This document shows, piece after piece, positions 1 through 10,522 of a DNA stretch of 64,000 nucleotides. The stretch covers positions 6,138,001 through 6,202,000 of the forward strand of contig NZ_JARXYJ010000001.1 of assembly GCF_029894425.1 (NCBI RefSeq). The letters are read 5' to 3'. A program made the translations under genes and the position numbers. This DNA comes from Streptomyces sp. SAI-127. GTDB lineage: Bacteria > Actinomycetota > Actinomycetes > Streptomycetales > Streptomycetaceae. Below the pieces are notes generated by a model that saw nothing but the letters and a program-made list of their open reading frames with translations, had not been told where the DNA came from and made no database searches. How positions within the stretch are numbered: position 1 is the first letter of the stretch; each line of letters opens with the position of its first letter.

Positions 1-3000
1 GCCGCGCCGATGGGACGCCGATCCTCATCGTCCTGCGCTCCCCCTGCGCTACCTGCGGCACGCCCGCCCCGGACCCGGCCGTCATCGGCTGGGTGGACCC
101 GCTCACCGGCGTGTTCACGGCCGGCGCGGTCCCGGCCGGGGCCGGCCCGTGCACCGGCACCCCTTCGGACGCCTGTAGCTGCGCGCCCTCCATCACGTCC
201 ATGCCGCTGTGCCGGCCGGACGGCTCCACGATCGCGCTCATCATCCGGTCCGCGTGCACCGACTGCGGCGCCGTGGCCCCAGACCCCGGCCTGGTCGGCT
301 GGCTCGACCCCGTCACCGGCCTGTTCACGCCCGGCCCGGCCCCCGCGGACGCCACCCCGTGCCAGGTGCCCGGCTGCCTGGACACGCTCTGCCGCCAGCG
401 CTGCGATGACACCACCGGCGACGGCACCCCCGACACGACGTATTCAGAGCTGTGGTGCATCCGCGCGGACGGCTCCGCTGACCTGATCCTCACCTACCAG
501 GACGACCCCTCAACCCCCTACGTACCGGTCGCCCCGGTCGATTGCACGTACGGCTGCCCCGAGAACGAGACGGTGATGCTGTGCGATGAGGGCGGCCCCT
601 TCCTGCGTCGCTACACGTTCGTGGCCGGGACGGCGTCCTTCGAGGACGTCGCCCTGGACGGCCAGACCCCGCACGTGGTCCAGGGCCAGGTAGGCCCGTG
701 CCCCAACTGCGCGCCCACGCCGCCCATCGCCACGGTGGGCCTGTGCCTCGCCGATGGCACGCCGATCGCCGTGGTGGTGACCCGGGACTGCGACGGCAAC
801 ACCACCCGGGACGGCTGGCTCAACCTCACCAGCGGCGTGTGGAACGCCGGCGCGCCCCCGGCCGGGACGGGCGCCTGCTCGTCGCCCGGGGCGTTCGAGC
901 TCGCCGGGATCCTGTGCGACACCGACCCCGCCACCGGCGAGGTGCTGGGCCTGGTCCTCGTCCAGTACGCATACAACCCGGACGGCAGCCTGGCCGGCGT
1001 CACCCTCGTGGACCCGGCCACCGGCAACCCGTACGCGCTCCAAGGAGAGTTGAGGAACTGCCCGACCGGCCAGGCGCAGCCGGAGGCGGACCTGGTCCTC
1101 CTGTGCGACATCCAGGCGGACGGCACCGCCACCCCGTTCGTGCGCGACTACCGCCGCGACGAGAACACCCAGATCGTCGGCCACACCGACTACACCCTGG
1201 ACGGCGCCGGCTACCTGCCCACCGGCACCGTGGGCAAGTGCCCCACCGACGTACCCGGCCCCGTGCCCGTCATCCCCCAGGTGTTCCACGGGGAGCTGGT
1301 GCTGTGCGACGACAACGGCCCGTTCATCCGCAAGCTGGTCCAGGACCCGGACGGCACGGTCACCTCGGTCGTCAACCTCACCCTGGACGGCGCCGCCTAC
1401 GCCCCGGTGGGCACGGTGGGCCAGTGCACGGAGGCGTGTCGGGACGCCAGCACGCTCCTGCTGTGCGACGTGCCCACCGACGGGACACCGGCCCCGACCG
1501 TCACGGACACCCCCGGAGCGCCGTACTACCCGTACACCACGGGCGTGGCCACGCCAGGGGCCCAGGCACTGTGGGACGGCGGCACGTTGACCCTCCCGGA
1601 GGCGGCAGGCCCGCAGCCGGGCACCGGCGGCACCGTGCGCACCGCCGCGGCGATCCTCCAGGCTCCCCGGCCCGTCTGTGACGCCGGTACCGCCCGCGTG
1701 AGCGTGCAGGTGGACGTCACCCAGCTCGGCCCGGACAACGGCTGCCGTGCTACTGGGTTCCTCGCCCTCTACAACGGCACCGGCGAATCCAACCGGATCG
1801 GCCTGGCGCTCACCCCGCCCGACACGCCTGCCGGGTGGTCGGGGACGCTCACCGTTGAGGCCGACGTCCCGGCCGACGACCTCGCCGCCGGGAACATCGC
1901 CGCCGCGATCGCGTTCGACGCCTACGACGACAGCGGCGTCACCTGCCCGCCACCGCGCCACACCGGATGGCAGCTGGACCAGTTCGCCGCCACGGTGGTC
2001 TACGACCAGACCGGATGCGCAACCCAGTACCTCAGCACCGTCACCACCGACTGCGAGACCGGCGCGGTCCTCACCGTCACGAACACCACCCTGGACGGGG
2101 CCCCGTACGACCTCACCGGCGAGCCCGGACAGTGCACCCCGGCCAGCAGCGGCGGCACGGTCACCGAGCCGTGCGGGGACACCGAGATCGCGCAGCTCTG
2201 TGACCTGACCTACGACCCGCAAGCCCCGATCCCGACCCCGGCAAGCGACTTCACGCTGACCGGGAACGTCGTGGCCGCCAACAACGGCACCACCCTGTGG
2301 TTCGCCCAGGCCAACCAGCCCGCCAACGGCGTAGCTGAGCTGACCGTGGGCGGGCTGCTCCCGGCCACCCTGTACGAGTTCCGGTTCGCGTCCGCATGGA
2401 TCGGTGCGGGAGCCCCCAACCCGGCCAACAACAACGCGATCTATCTCCTGGAAGTCCTCGACGGCACCACGGTGCTCGCCACGAGGACGCGGAACACGTC
2501 CAACGGCTCGACCGTGTTCCCTGGCGGCGTGCTGACCGAGGATCTGCCGCCGCTGGCGTTCATCGCCCCCGCCACTGGCGCGGTCACCATCCGGTTCACC
2601 GACCAGACGACAGGCGGGCCGGTCAACGACCGTGACCTGTTCCTGATGCCGATCGAGGTACGGACAGCCGTCCTGACCGTCACGCGCACACCGTTCCTGC
2701 GGCGCTTCACCTTCGACTGCGACGGGGTCCTCACCTCAACTGAGGATCTCGGCCTGGACGGTGTCACGCCGTATGCCGTGCAGGGCGAGGCGGGCCAGTG
2801 CGCCGCTGACGGCGCGACAGCCGGGGCGGTGACGCCGTGCGACGCGCAGAACGTCATCGAAGCATGCCGCTGTGATGACGCCGATGGCGACGGCGTGCCC
2901 GAGGTCGGGTACGTCGAGCTGCTGGCCGTTGACTGCACCGGCACCCTCTCCAGCGTCGGTACCTACCTGCCGGACTACAGCGCCCCGTACGCGCCGGTCG

Positions 3001-3314
3001 CCCCGATGGACTGCGACGCGGGCCAGGACGAGGGCGCGCCCCCGGCGTTCGGCGTCCAGGCCGGTCGTGTGGTCCTCGCCCCTGGGGAATCGTGGGACGG
3101 CGCTACCGTGCCGACGCTCCAGGCGGTCACCGTCCGCGCGTCCGGAGGCACCGGCACCGTCACGACCGCTGACGGCACGAGCCCCCTCCTCGACGGCGAG
3201 GAAGCCGCCTGGACGGTCGCCCGCGACGTCCACGCCCGGCTGACCGGGCCCCTCACCATCACCGCCACAGACGGCACCGTGACCGTCACGTACACCAAGG
3301 AGACCACGCTGTGA
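1..3314 (+). CDS. Cysteine-rich modular phage appendage protein, 5' truncated by window edge
   Basis: The reading frame is open from base 3, so the gene begins left of the window; the in-frame GTG at 93 lies inside a repeat and is not a convincing start. More than 1,100 residues are visible. They are built from repeated modules: one type reads CRPDG...LDPVTGLF...AGAPPAGTxxC, the other LLCD...GPFLRR...LDGxxYAPVGxVGQC, with beta-sandwich-like inserts between them. Each module carries two to four cysteines. The last roughly 90 residues resemble the C-terminal domain of the next gene. It overlaps that gene by GTGA (3311-3314), which implies translational coupling. Position among tail genes suggests a virion surface or tail-fibre protein. 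No catalytic motif was recognised, so function is inferred from context only. Confidence 0.75.
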   Translation, partial: RADGTPILIVLRSPCATCGTPAPDPAVIGWVDPLTGVFTAGAVPAGAGPCTGTPSDACSCAPSITSMPLCRPDGSTIALIIRSACTDCGAVAPDPGLVGWLDPVTGLFTPGPAPADATPCQVPGCLDTLCRQRCDDTTGDGTPDTTYSELWCIRADGSADLILTYQDDPSTPYVPVAPVDCTYGCPENETVMLCDEGGPFLRRYTFVAGTASFEDVALDGQTPHVVQGQVGPCPNCAPTPPIATVGLCLADGTPIAVVVTRDCDGNTTRDGWLNLTSGVWNAGAPPAGTGACSSPGAFELAGILCDTDPATGEVLGLVLVQYAYNPDGSLAGVTLVDPATGNPYALQGELRNCPTGQAQPEADLVLLCDIQADGTATPFVRDYRRDENTQIVGHTDYTLDGAGYLPTGTVGKCPTDVPGPVPVIPQVFHGELVLCDDNGPFIRKLVQDPDGTVTSVVNLTLDGAAYAPVGTVGQCTEACRDASTLLLCDVPTDGTPAPTVTDTPGAPYYPYTTGVATPGAQALWDGGTLTLPEAAGPQPGTGGTVRTAAAILQAPRPVCDAGTARVSVQVDVTQLGPDNGCRATGFLALYNGTGESNRIGLALTPPDTPAGWSGTLTVEADVPADDLAAGNIAAAIAFDAYDDSGVTCPPPRHTGWQLDQFAATVVYDQTGCATQYLSTVTTDCETGAVLTVTNTTLDGAPYDLTGEPGQCTPASSGGTVTEPCGDTEIAQLCDLTYDPQAPIPTPASDFTLTGNVVAANNGTTLWFAQANQPANGVAELTVGGLLPATLYEFRFASAWIGAGAPNPANNNAIYLLEVLDGTTVLATRTRNTSNGSTVFPGGVLTEDLPPLAFIAPATGAVTIRFTDQTTGGPVNDRDLFLMPIEVRTAVLTVTRTPFLRRFTFDCDGVLTSTEDLGLDGVTPYAVQGEAGQCAADGATAGAVTPCDAQNVIEACRCDDADGDGVPEVGYVELLAVDCTGTLSSVGTYLPDYSAPYAPVAPMDCDAGQDEGAPPAFGVQAGRVVLAPGESWDGATVPTLQAVTVRASGGTGTVTTADGTSPLLDGEEAAWTVARDVHARLTGPLTITATDGTVTVTYTKETTL

Positions 3315-6300
3315 GCGGATGCTGCGGGCCGAGCCCGATCATCACCAGCCTGCCCCCGGTGCCGCGCGTCGACGTCGAGGGCTCGCTCCTGTGCGACGTC
3401 CTCGCGGACGGCACGGTTGCCGGTCAGGCCCTCGTCGAGGCGGTCTACGACACCAGCAGCGGCGACCGCGTGGGTACGCGGACCGTCGACCCTGCGACCG
3501 GCGCGGTCTACGCCCCGCAGGGCACCTTGCAGCCGTGCCCGCCGCCCGACTCGTGCACGTGCGAGACGCTGCTCCTGTGCGATGTCACCACGGTCACCAC
3601 GCCGGGTGAGACCCCCGAGCGGATCACGAACGGCACGTTCGCCGCGGACGCCTCCGGGTGGACGCTCACGGGCGGCGCTGCCTACGTTCCGTCCGCCAGC
3701 CCGGATGGGTCGGTCGGCTTCCTGGACCTGTCGGCGAACAACAACCCCGCGGGCACGGCCGAGCAGACGGTGACCGTCACCCCCGGCCTGACCTACGACC
3801 TGTCGGCCCGCATCGGCATCTGGAGCACGGGCGGGGTCACCCCGCAAAGCGTGCTGGTCGAGGTGGTCGACGGGTCCGGGGCGGTTCTGTACTCGCAGAC
3901 CGTCGCCCCTGTGGAGGTCAGCGGCGGCCCGCAGTGGCCGGCGGACGGCGTGGTCGGCCCGGTGTCGATCGTCGCCACGGACGCCGAGATGACGGTCCGC
4001 TTCACCGACCAGGCGGGCGGTCAGTTCATTGACGCCCTCGTCGATGACGTCTCCCTCCTCGGCCCCGGCGTGCCCGGCGCCACGGAGACGGTCGCGGTGC
4101 CGTTCCTGCGGACCCTGTGCCGCACCTGCACCGGCACCGCCACCGTCACGGACACCACCCTCGACGGCACCACGGTCTACGCCGTGCAAGGCGTCGTCGG
4201 CGTGTGCGGGCCCACCGAGTCGCCCGCCACGGAGGAAGGCTGCGATCAGTTCGTCGGAACGCTCTGCTACCAGCAGCCGACCACAGCGGATCCGTCGTTC
4301 ACGCTGCACAAGTTCAACCCGGCCGAGCCGAACCATCCCGGCTGCCTGGTCGGGCTCGACGCCATGGACGGCGATTTCCCGTTCATCCAGTACAACGACC
4401 CGGTCACCGCGTGGGAGGGCACCTACACCTCGAACACCGGGACCGCGTCGAACGTCGAAGTGAGCGCTCCCGAGCTCGGCGGGTTCATCGACTGGAGCGC
4501 GTTCAGCCCGCCGATCCCGTCGGTTCCCAACGCGGGCATCCCGGCCCCGTACACGGGCACCGCCGTTTTCAACGGCGTCACGGTCACGCTGGACGTCCTC
4601 ACCGCGTCGGCCATCACCACGGGCACTCAGTACCTGCGGATGGGCGGCACCGAGCACTTCAAGCTGTCGTTCTCGTCGCCGGTGACGATGAAGTTCGCCA
4701 CCCAGGGCTTCGCCGACCCGGCTCCCGGCAACGATGAGCGGTTCTGCGGCGTGGTCGCGACCGGTGTCGTCACCGGGGCCGGTGAGATCCGGACGGCGTA
4801 CGGGCTCCGCGACTGCACGACCGGCGAGACGACATGGCGCGACCAGGTCAGCGGCGACACCGTAGACCTGACTCAGGCCGTGGTCGTTCCGTGCCCGCAG
4901 CCACAGCGGGACTGCGCCTCTCCGACCGAGCCGACCGCCACGGTTGGCCTGTGCCTCGCGGACGGGACACCGATCGCGGTCACCGTGATCCGCGACTGTG
5001 CGGGCACCGTCACCTCCGAGGGCTGGCTCAACCTGGTCACGGGCGCCTACAGCGCGGGCGCGCCCCCGGCCGGGACCGTCGCCTGTGGTGACTCCCGCTC
5101 GATCCAGGTGTCCGGAACGTTCTGCGCCGTGGACGACGCCACCGGGGACGTCGTCGCCCTGGTCCTGATCGAGTACCACTACGACGACACCGGGGCGATC
5201 GCCTCCGTGCGCCTGGTCGACGCCGTCACCGGCGCCACCTACACGCCACCGGCCGGGGTCACCGTCACCACCTGCCCGGCCGGTGTGGAGCAGCCCGAGC
5301 AGGACGCCGTGATCCTGTGCGACGTCCAGGCGGACGGCACGGCCGTGCAGTTCGTGAGGGACTACCGCCGCGACGAACTCGGCGCCATCGTCGGCCACAC
5401 GGACTACCTCCTCGACGGCACCCCGTACCCGGCACCCACGGGCACGGTCGGCGTCTGCGCCACGCCGTGCCGCACCACCAGCAGCGAAGTGCTGTGCGAC
5501 TCCACGCCGCTGGAGTTCGACCCGGCCGCCGTGACGCTGCGCGTCGCCAACCCGGCCGACACCTCCGCGACCACGCAGTACCCGGGCCACCGGTGGCGCG
5601 ACGCCGCACGGGCCGCCGTTCAAACGGTCCTCGACGGCGGCTCCGCCTCCTGGGGCACCACCGGCCTCCTCGACGACACCGCCAACCCCGATCACTTCGT
5701 GTGGGGCGGCTTCGGCTTCACCCTGCCGGACTGCCCGCCCTGCGGCTCCTGGGACGAGGCCGGCGACGTCACGCTGAACATGAGCGTGCGCGTCACCAAC
5801 AACGGCCCCGCCGCGGGCGTGGCCGATGACGGCGTGTTCGCCCTGTTCAACGGGACGACGTGGATCGGCCAGCAGGCCCTACCGGCCGGTCTGCCCTCCG
5901 GTGGCTCGGCGACGCTCACCTTCACCCCGACCGTCCATGCCGTCGCCGATCTGCCCAACGTGGTGGCCGTGCTCGCCCTGGAGCTGAAGCAGGGAGCGAA
6001 CACCGCCAAGACGTGGACGGTGGACGCCCTCACCTACAGCCTCACCCCCGTAGCGGGCAGCGCCACGGGCACGGCGGGCTGCGGGAAGCAGTTCCTCCGG
6101 ACCTACGTCCGTGACTGCGCGACGGGCGCGCTCATCGACACCGTTGACCAGGACTTCGACGGCGCTACGTATGCCGTGGTCGGGGACGTCGCCCAGTGCA
6201 CGCCCCACACGGGATGCGCGGACACCGAGACGTGTAGCAACTGCGAGACGCTGCTCCTGTGCGACGGCTCCAGCGACCCGGCCATGATCACCGGCAACGT

Positions 6301-9300
6301 GGCATCCGGCACCCTCGCGAACGGTGTCACCTGGTCGGCGACGACCACCTCGGGCACTCAGGCGAACCCGGCGAACTTCACCAACAGTGACGGCGCCTGG
6401 TGGGGCCTCCACGTCTTCCCCGTCGCCAACGTCGCCCCGACCAAATGGAACTTCTCGCGGCCGGTGGTCGCCGAGTTCTCGGTCTACCTCCACTACAACG
6501 CGGTCAACACCGCGCTCAACACCGCGCAGCTCCCCACCGGCCTGGAGATCGTCCACCTGCCGACCGGCTACACCTACAACCCGGTAACCGGTGTCCTGAC
6601 CCGCACCGCGGACGGCACCCCAGCGGACCCGTGCTCATACGTCACCAACCCGCTCGCGGACACGAGCGCCCGGTTCCGCACGCCGGGGGCGGTCACGACG
6701 TTCACGACCGCGCCCGCGCCGAACTCACGTATCGCCCTGTGCGGCACGTTCTTCAACTACTGGGCCGGAGCGGTCACGGTCACCCCGGCCGGCCAGTTCC
6801 TTCGGCGGATCTGCCGCGACTGCGACGGCAACGTCACGAGCGTCACCGACACCGAGCTGGACGCGGTCACCCCGTACACGCCCCTGGGGGCAGTCGGCCA
6901 GTGCGCCGACCCGAGGCAGTGCGACACTACGGTCCTGAGCGAGTGCGACTACTCCCTGCCGGACACCGTGGGCGGCTTCGACACGGCCAACGCCAGCTTC
7001 CCCGACTGCTGGCTCGGGACCGCCACGAATCCGGGCTACGCGTACGGCGACCGGGTCACCTCGTGGGAGGGCACCTACCTGTCCAACACGGGCACCGTGT
7101 CCGACATCGGGTTCAACAGCGCAGACCTCGGCGGCCCCATCTCCTTCGCCGCCTTCACGCCGCCGCTGCCGGCCGGGACGCCGTCCGCCCCGGACTACGT
7201 GGGCACGGCCATGATCAACGGCGTCACGGTCACGCTGCGCGTGCTCGCCGGTAACGGCGTGGTCCTCCAGGGGACGACGCTGCTGGAGCTCAGCCCACAG
7301 GACCGCATCGGGATCGAGTTCTCCAAGCCGGTCCGGCTCACCGTCGCCACCTCGGCGTTCGCGGACCCGCCGACCCCGAACATGGAGCGGCTGTGCGGCG
7401 TCGTCGCCGAACGGGTGCCGTGGACGGCGCTCCGGCTCGCGGACTGCGACGGCGTCATCACCACCGTCGACGCGACCACGCGGGTGCCGCTCCCGGCGAC
7501 CGCCACGGTCTCGTGCGATGACACCTGCTGCCAGCCCGTGCCGGTGTGCGTGGCGACCACGGTCACCGAGAGCGTGGAGTTCATCTCGAACGAGCAGGGG
7601 CGCACGGACGGCACCGTGGACCCGGTGTGGAAGTGGAGCCCGACCAGCCCGGACGACCCGGCCGCCGTCTGGTACGACATGTATCAGGCGACCTACGGGG
7701 CGACGTGGTCGGTCACGGACGGCCCGACGAAGGCGGACGGCTCCCCGAACACCCGCCAGGCGCATTGGGTGGCCCCGCACCCGAACGCCCGTACCGCGCA
7801 GTCCTCCCCGCCGCGCGCCAACGAGGGCCCGACCCTGAACGGGCCGGTGTCCTGGTGGGCTCGCGCCTCGTTTGACCTGCCCGCGGCGGCTGACCCGGAC
7901 TCGATCCGGGTTGAGGTGACCGTCCTCAACTCCGACCAAGTGTCGGAGCGGTTCCGCCTCAACGACGGCGCGTGGCAGTCCCTCCCGGCCTCGGCGAAGT
8001 ACGACGGCACCCGATACACCTTCGGCCCCGGGCAGCTCGCCGGCGCCAAGCCGGGCACCAACACCCTGTATTTCCAGGTGCGGGAGACCCTGGCCAGCGA
8101 CCCGACCAACGGCGCCGGGGTGATCGCCCACCTGATCGCCAGCTACGACATCGCGCAGCCCGGACAGCGGCAGTGGATCCAGATGGTGTGCTGCGACGAC
8201 AGCAGCTACTACCTGGACGAGAACGGCGACCGGCACGAGGTGCTGCCGGACAACACGGTCATCGTGCCGTGCGGCTCCGGTGCCGTGCCGCTGCTGCTGT
8301 GCGACGACGCAGGCCCGTTCCTGCGCCACGTCGTCTACCAGGGCGAGCAGATCATCACCAGCGACACCACCCTCGCCGGTGAGCCGTACGCCCCGGTAGG
8401 GGCCGTCACGTCCTGCGCCGGCACTGGAGGCACGAGCGGGGCGGACGTCGAGACGGTCCTCCTGTGCGACATCACCACCAGCGGGGGCGACCTCCAGCAG
8501 TACGCACCCACGAGCACGGCGATCGTGCCGTCGGTCTCGCACGGCGAACCCGCGCAGCTCTTCACCAACGCCGGGTTCATGATCGACCCGTCGCCGCTGT
8601 TCCCGTCGGGCGGCTCGGTCGTCGTGCCGACCTGGGGGACGGACCCGGGCGGATTCCGGGACAACACGATCTCCGCCAGCGTCACCTCCTCCGCCCCGAC
8701 GCCGTGCGGCACGCCGGCCAATGTGCGGGTGACGGTGTCGCTGCGGGCCACCAACACCGGCAGCGCGACCGATCTCGGCAGCCCCGAGGCCGGGCTGACG
8801 CTCCGCAACGGCGCGTCGATCGTCAACACCTTCAACGTCGCCAACACCCCGACGAACGCCCAGCAGACCTTCACGGTCACTGCGGTCGTGCCGTGGGCGG
8901 ACCTGATCGCGGGCAACATCACCTGGTACTGGTGGGCGCGCGTCTACCAGACGCCGAACATCCACAAGTCGTTCAACGTCGACCAGTACGCGGTGACGAT
9001 CGAGGACGAGACGGTCCTCCCCGGCTGCGGGGAGACCACGGCCGTCCCGTTCCTGCGGCACTACACCCCCGACTCGGCGGCCGGGACCGCCGCGTTCTTC
9101 GACACCACCCTCACCGGCGCGACCTACGCCCCGACAGGCGACGTCGGCCTGTGCGCCGGCGAGGGCAGCACCACCACGGCGAGCGGCCGGCAGATCGTGG
9201 AACGCTGCGGCTGCGACCAGACGCCGGGCGGAATCGTCCGCTACGTCGAGCTGTGGTCCGTCGACCCGGAGGGCATCGGCGCTCCGCTCCTCGTCGGCAC

Positions 9301-9640
9301 CTACCTGGAAGGGGACTTCGAAAGCCCCTACGCGCCCGTCTCGCCGGTCGACTGCCCCGACGACGGCACGGTGGCCGCCCCGGTCCTCACCGGACTCGTC
9401 CGCCCCGCCGACACCCTGCCCCGGAACCTGTCGGCGGACTTCCCCGGCCTCCAGTCGGTGACCCTGACGGTCCTCGCGGGCAACGTCGCCGTGACCGCCT
9501 CGTCCTTCGGGGCCACCGTCCCGGCCGGGACGTCACTCACCTGGTCCGCGCTGGACGGTGACGCCGGGGCGCTCGACGGCTGGTCCTGCACCGGCCAGGC
9601 CGGTGCGGACTACCTGCTGAGCTGGACGTACACCGCCTGA
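3311..9640 (+). CDS. Giant cysteine-rich modular phage appendage protein (2,109 aa)
   Basis: GTG start overlaps the previous stop codon; AAGGAG lies about 8 nt upstream. The protein is a chain of roughly a dozen LLCD-type modules (for example near residues 25, 93, 660 and 1,660), interrupted by larger beta-rich domains. Residues about 100-255 look like a carbohydrate-binding beta-sandwich. Two homologous domains of about 170 residues lie at 312-490 and 1,210-1,385; both contain WEGTY, S/GNTGT and an FADP...ERxCGVVA ending. Another beta-sandwich spans about 1,410-1,620. The C-terminal domain recurs in the genes ending at 3314 and 11695. Such a modular, probably disulphide-rich protein fits a long side fibre or capsid/tail decoration that binds the mycelial surface. 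That role is inferred; no close family is recognised. Confidence 0.8.
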   Translation: MSGCCGPSPIITSLPPVPRVDVEGSLLCDVLADGTVAGQALVEAVYDTSSGDRVGTRTVDPATGAVYAPQGTLQPCPPPDSCTCETLLLCDVTTVTTPGETPERITNGTFAADASGWTLTGGAAYVPSASPDGSVGFLDLSANNNPAGTAEQTVTVTPGLTYDLSARIGIWSTGGVTPQSVLVEVVDGSGAVLYSQTVAPVEVSGGPQWPADGVVGPVSIVATDAEMTVRFTDQAGGQFIDALVDDVSLLGPGVPGATETVAVPFLRTLCRTCTGTATVTDTTLDGTTVYAVQGVVGVCGPTESPATEEGCDQFVGTLCYQQPTTADPSFTLHKFNPAEPNHPGCLVGLDAMDGDFPFIQYNDPVTAWEGTYTSNTGTASNVEVSAPELGGFIDWSAFSPPIPSVPNAGIPAPYTGTAVFNGVTVTLDVLTASAITTGTQYLRMGGTEHFKLSFSSPVTMKFATQGFADPAPGNDERFCGVVATGVVTGAGEIRTAYGLRDCTTGETTWRDQVSGDTVDLTQAVVVPCPQPQRDCASPTEPTATVGLCLADGTPIAVTVIRDCAGTVTSEGWLNLVTGAYSAGAPPAGTVACGDSRSIQVSGTFCAVDDATGDVVALVLIEYHYDDTGAIASVRLVDAVTGATYTPPAGVTVTTCPAGVEQPEQDAVILCDVQADGTAVQFVRDYRRDELGAIVGHTDYLLDGTPYPAPTGTVGVCATPCRTTSSEVLCDSTPLEFDPAAVTLRVANPADTSATTQYPGHRWRDAARAAVQTVLDGGSASWGTTGLLDDTANPDHFVWGGFGFTLPDCPPCGSWDEAGDVTLNMSVRVTNNGPAAGVADDGVFALFNGTTWIGQQALPAGLPSGGSATLTFTPTVHAVADLPNVVAVLALELKQGANTAKTWTVDALTYSLTPVAGSATGTAGCGKQFLRTYVRDCATGALIDTVDQDFDGATYAVVGDVAQCTPHTGCADTETCSNCETLLLCDGSSDPAMITGNVASGTLANGVTWSATTTSGTQANPANFTNSDGAWWGLHVFPVANVAPTKWNFSRPVVAEFSVYLHYNAVNTALNTAQLPTGLEIVHLPTGYTYNPVTGVLTRTADGTPADPCSYVTNPLADTSARFRTPGAVTTFTTAPAPNSRIALCGTFFNYWAGAVTVTPAGQFLRRICRDCDGNVTSVTDTELDAVTPYTPLGAVGQCADPRQCDTTVLSECDYSLPDTVGGFDTANASFPDCWLGTATNPGYAYGDRVTSWEGTYLSNTGTVSDIGFNSADLGGPISFAAFTPPLPAGTPSAPDYVGTAMINGVTVTLRVLAGNGVVLQGTTLLELSPQDRIGIEFSKPVRLTVATSAFADPPTPNMERLCGVVAERVPWTALRLADCDGVITTVDATTRVPLPATATVSCDDTCCQPVPVCVATTVTESVEFISNEQGRTDGTVDPVWKWSPTSPDDPAAVWYDMYQATYGATWSVTDGPTKADGSPNTRQAHWVAPHPNARTAQSSPPRANEGPTLNGPVSWWARASFDLPAAADPDSIRVEVTVLNSDQVSERFRLNDGAWQSLPASAKYDGTRYTFGPGQLAGAKPGTNTLYFQVRETLASDPTNGAGVIAHLIASYDIAQPGQRQWIQMVCCDDSSYYLDENGDRHEVLPDNTVIVPCGSGAVPLLLCDDAGPFLRHVVYQGEQIITSDTTLAGEPYAPVGAVTSCAGTGGTSGADVETVLLCDITTSGGDLQQYAPTSTAIVPSVSHGEPAQLFTNAGFMIDPSPLFPSGGSVVVPTWGTDPGGFRDNTISASVTSSAPTPCGTPANVRVTVSLRATNTGSATDLGSPEAGLTLRNGASIVNTFNVANTPTNAQQTFTVTAVVPWADLIAGNITWYWWARVYQTPNIHKSFNVDQYAVTIEDETVLPGCGETTAVPFLRHYTPDSAAGTAAFFDTTLTGATYAPTGDVGLCAGEGSTTTASGRQIVERCGCDQTPGGIVRYVELWSVDPEGIGAPLLVGTYLEGDFESPYAPVSPVDCPDDGTVAAPVLTGLVRPADTLPRNLSADFPGLQSVTLTVLAGNVAVTASSFGATVPAGTSLTWSALDGDAGALDGWSCTGQAGADYLLSWTYTA

Positions 9641-9652
9641 CCCCATCCACCC

Positions 9653-9678
9653 GGCGGGCCCCCGGCGAGGGGCCCGCC
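9653..9678 (+). terminator. Strong hairpin after the giant appendage gene
   Basis: A perfect 10-bp stem (GGCGGGCCCC with GGGGCCCGCC, loop CGGCGA) begins 12 nt after the stop codon at 9640. No U-tract follows, as is common for Streptomyces terminators. It may instead attenuate or stabilise the mRNA, because the next gene begins only 22 nt downstream with its own Shine-Dalgarno. Confidence 0.6.
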
Positions 9679-9700
9679 ATCCCGAGCAAGGAGGTAGCCC

Positions 9701-10507
9701 GTGGGCGCGAAGATGTGGTGTTGCGGCGGTAGCAGTAGCGGAGGCGGAAGCGGAGGCGGTCTCGCGGCCGTGGCTACGACGGACACGGCGACGGTCGACC
9801 TGTCCGGGGACGGCACGGCGGGGGCGCCGCTCACCGCCGCCGTGAAGGTGCAGGGGCCGGAGCCGAACGGGCTTTCAGCCGGTCCCCTGGGCCTGGTGGT
9901 GCGGCCCTCGGCTGATGCCGGAAACGCCCTCACCATCGGCGCTGACGGCGACCTGTTCGTGCCGCCACCGGCCCCCAGCGCGACCGTGGCGCCCGTCACG
10001 GGCGGCGCCCCGGCCCCGGTCGGTACGGCCCGGTCGGTGGACATCGACGTGACGGAGAGCCCCGCCCATACCTTCAATGTCGGGGCGCGTCTGTCCCCGC
10101 CGTGGGCGCAGGGCGGCCTCCAGTCCGTTGTCAGCGCCGGTATGGGGCAGTGGAATCTCGGGCAGGAGCTCGCGGTCCCAGAGGACGGCGTCTATCTGAT
10201 CGAGGCGTTCGTGACCGGTTACGCCGGCATCCTCTACCCCCGGGCCACCGCTGATTACTCCGTCGTCGGTGCCGTAGGTGTGGACGGCACCCGACTCAAG
10301 GAGGGCGTCGTCATGCAGAACGCCTACACCCTGTCGGCTCCGGCGGCCATGTCCAATTTCGAGACCGGCGCGGCCACGTTCACCTTCCGCCAGCAGCTCA
10401 CCGCCGGTCAAAAGGTGCAGGGCTGGGTGCAGTTCAACGGCACCTATGTCGGCGGTGACGGGCTCGCGGGGAGCGTGTCTGTCGCGTTCAACAAGATCTC
10501 TGACTGA
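9701..10507 (+). CDS. Phage fibre protein with C1q/TNF-like C-terminal domain
   Basis: GTG start with AAGGAGG at 9688-9694. 268 residues. The N-terminus is CC- and glycine/serine-rich (a short MWCCGG stretch then SGGGSGGG), which looks like an anchor plus flexible linker. Residues about 25-90 contain the ADAGN...GADGDLFVP motif shared with the other fibre genes at 13165 and 27896. From about residue 105 to the end is a jelly-roll-like domain (VPEDGVYLIEAF, LTAGQKVQGWVQF, GSVSVAFNKI) resembling C1q/TNF-type receptor-binding heads of phage fibres. It is followed 15 nt later by a small partner gene. Fibre assignment is by motif pattern and context. Confidence 0.65.
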   Translation: MGAKMWCCGGSSSGGGSGGGLAAVATTDTATVDLSGDGTAGAPLTAAVKVQGPEPNGLSAGPLGLVVRPSADAGNALTIGADGDLFVPPPAPSATVAPVTGGAPAPVGTARSVDIDVTESPAHTFNVGARLSPPWAQGGLQSVVSAGMGQWNLGQELAVPEDGVYLIEAFVTGYAGILYPRATADYSVVGAVGVDGTRLKEGVVMQNAYTLSAPAAMSNFETGAATFTFRQQLTAGQKVQGWVQFNGTYVGGDGLAGSVSVAFNKISD

Positions 10508-10522
10508 GGAGGGCAGACCGCG

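Noticed and set aside
510..2222. Long minus-strand ORF (570 codons) within the giant appendage gene
   Set aside because: Arg/Gly/Val-rich composition and lack of a ribosome site mark it as the shadow of a GC-rich gene; the plus-strand frame has clear repeats.
2975..5695. Minus-strand ORF of 906 codons spanning two real genes
   Set aside because: Crosses the junction of two plus-strand genes and has shadow-type composition.
6725..9061. Minus-strand ORF of 778 codons
   Set aside because: Antisense to a modular protein; no domain, no start signal.
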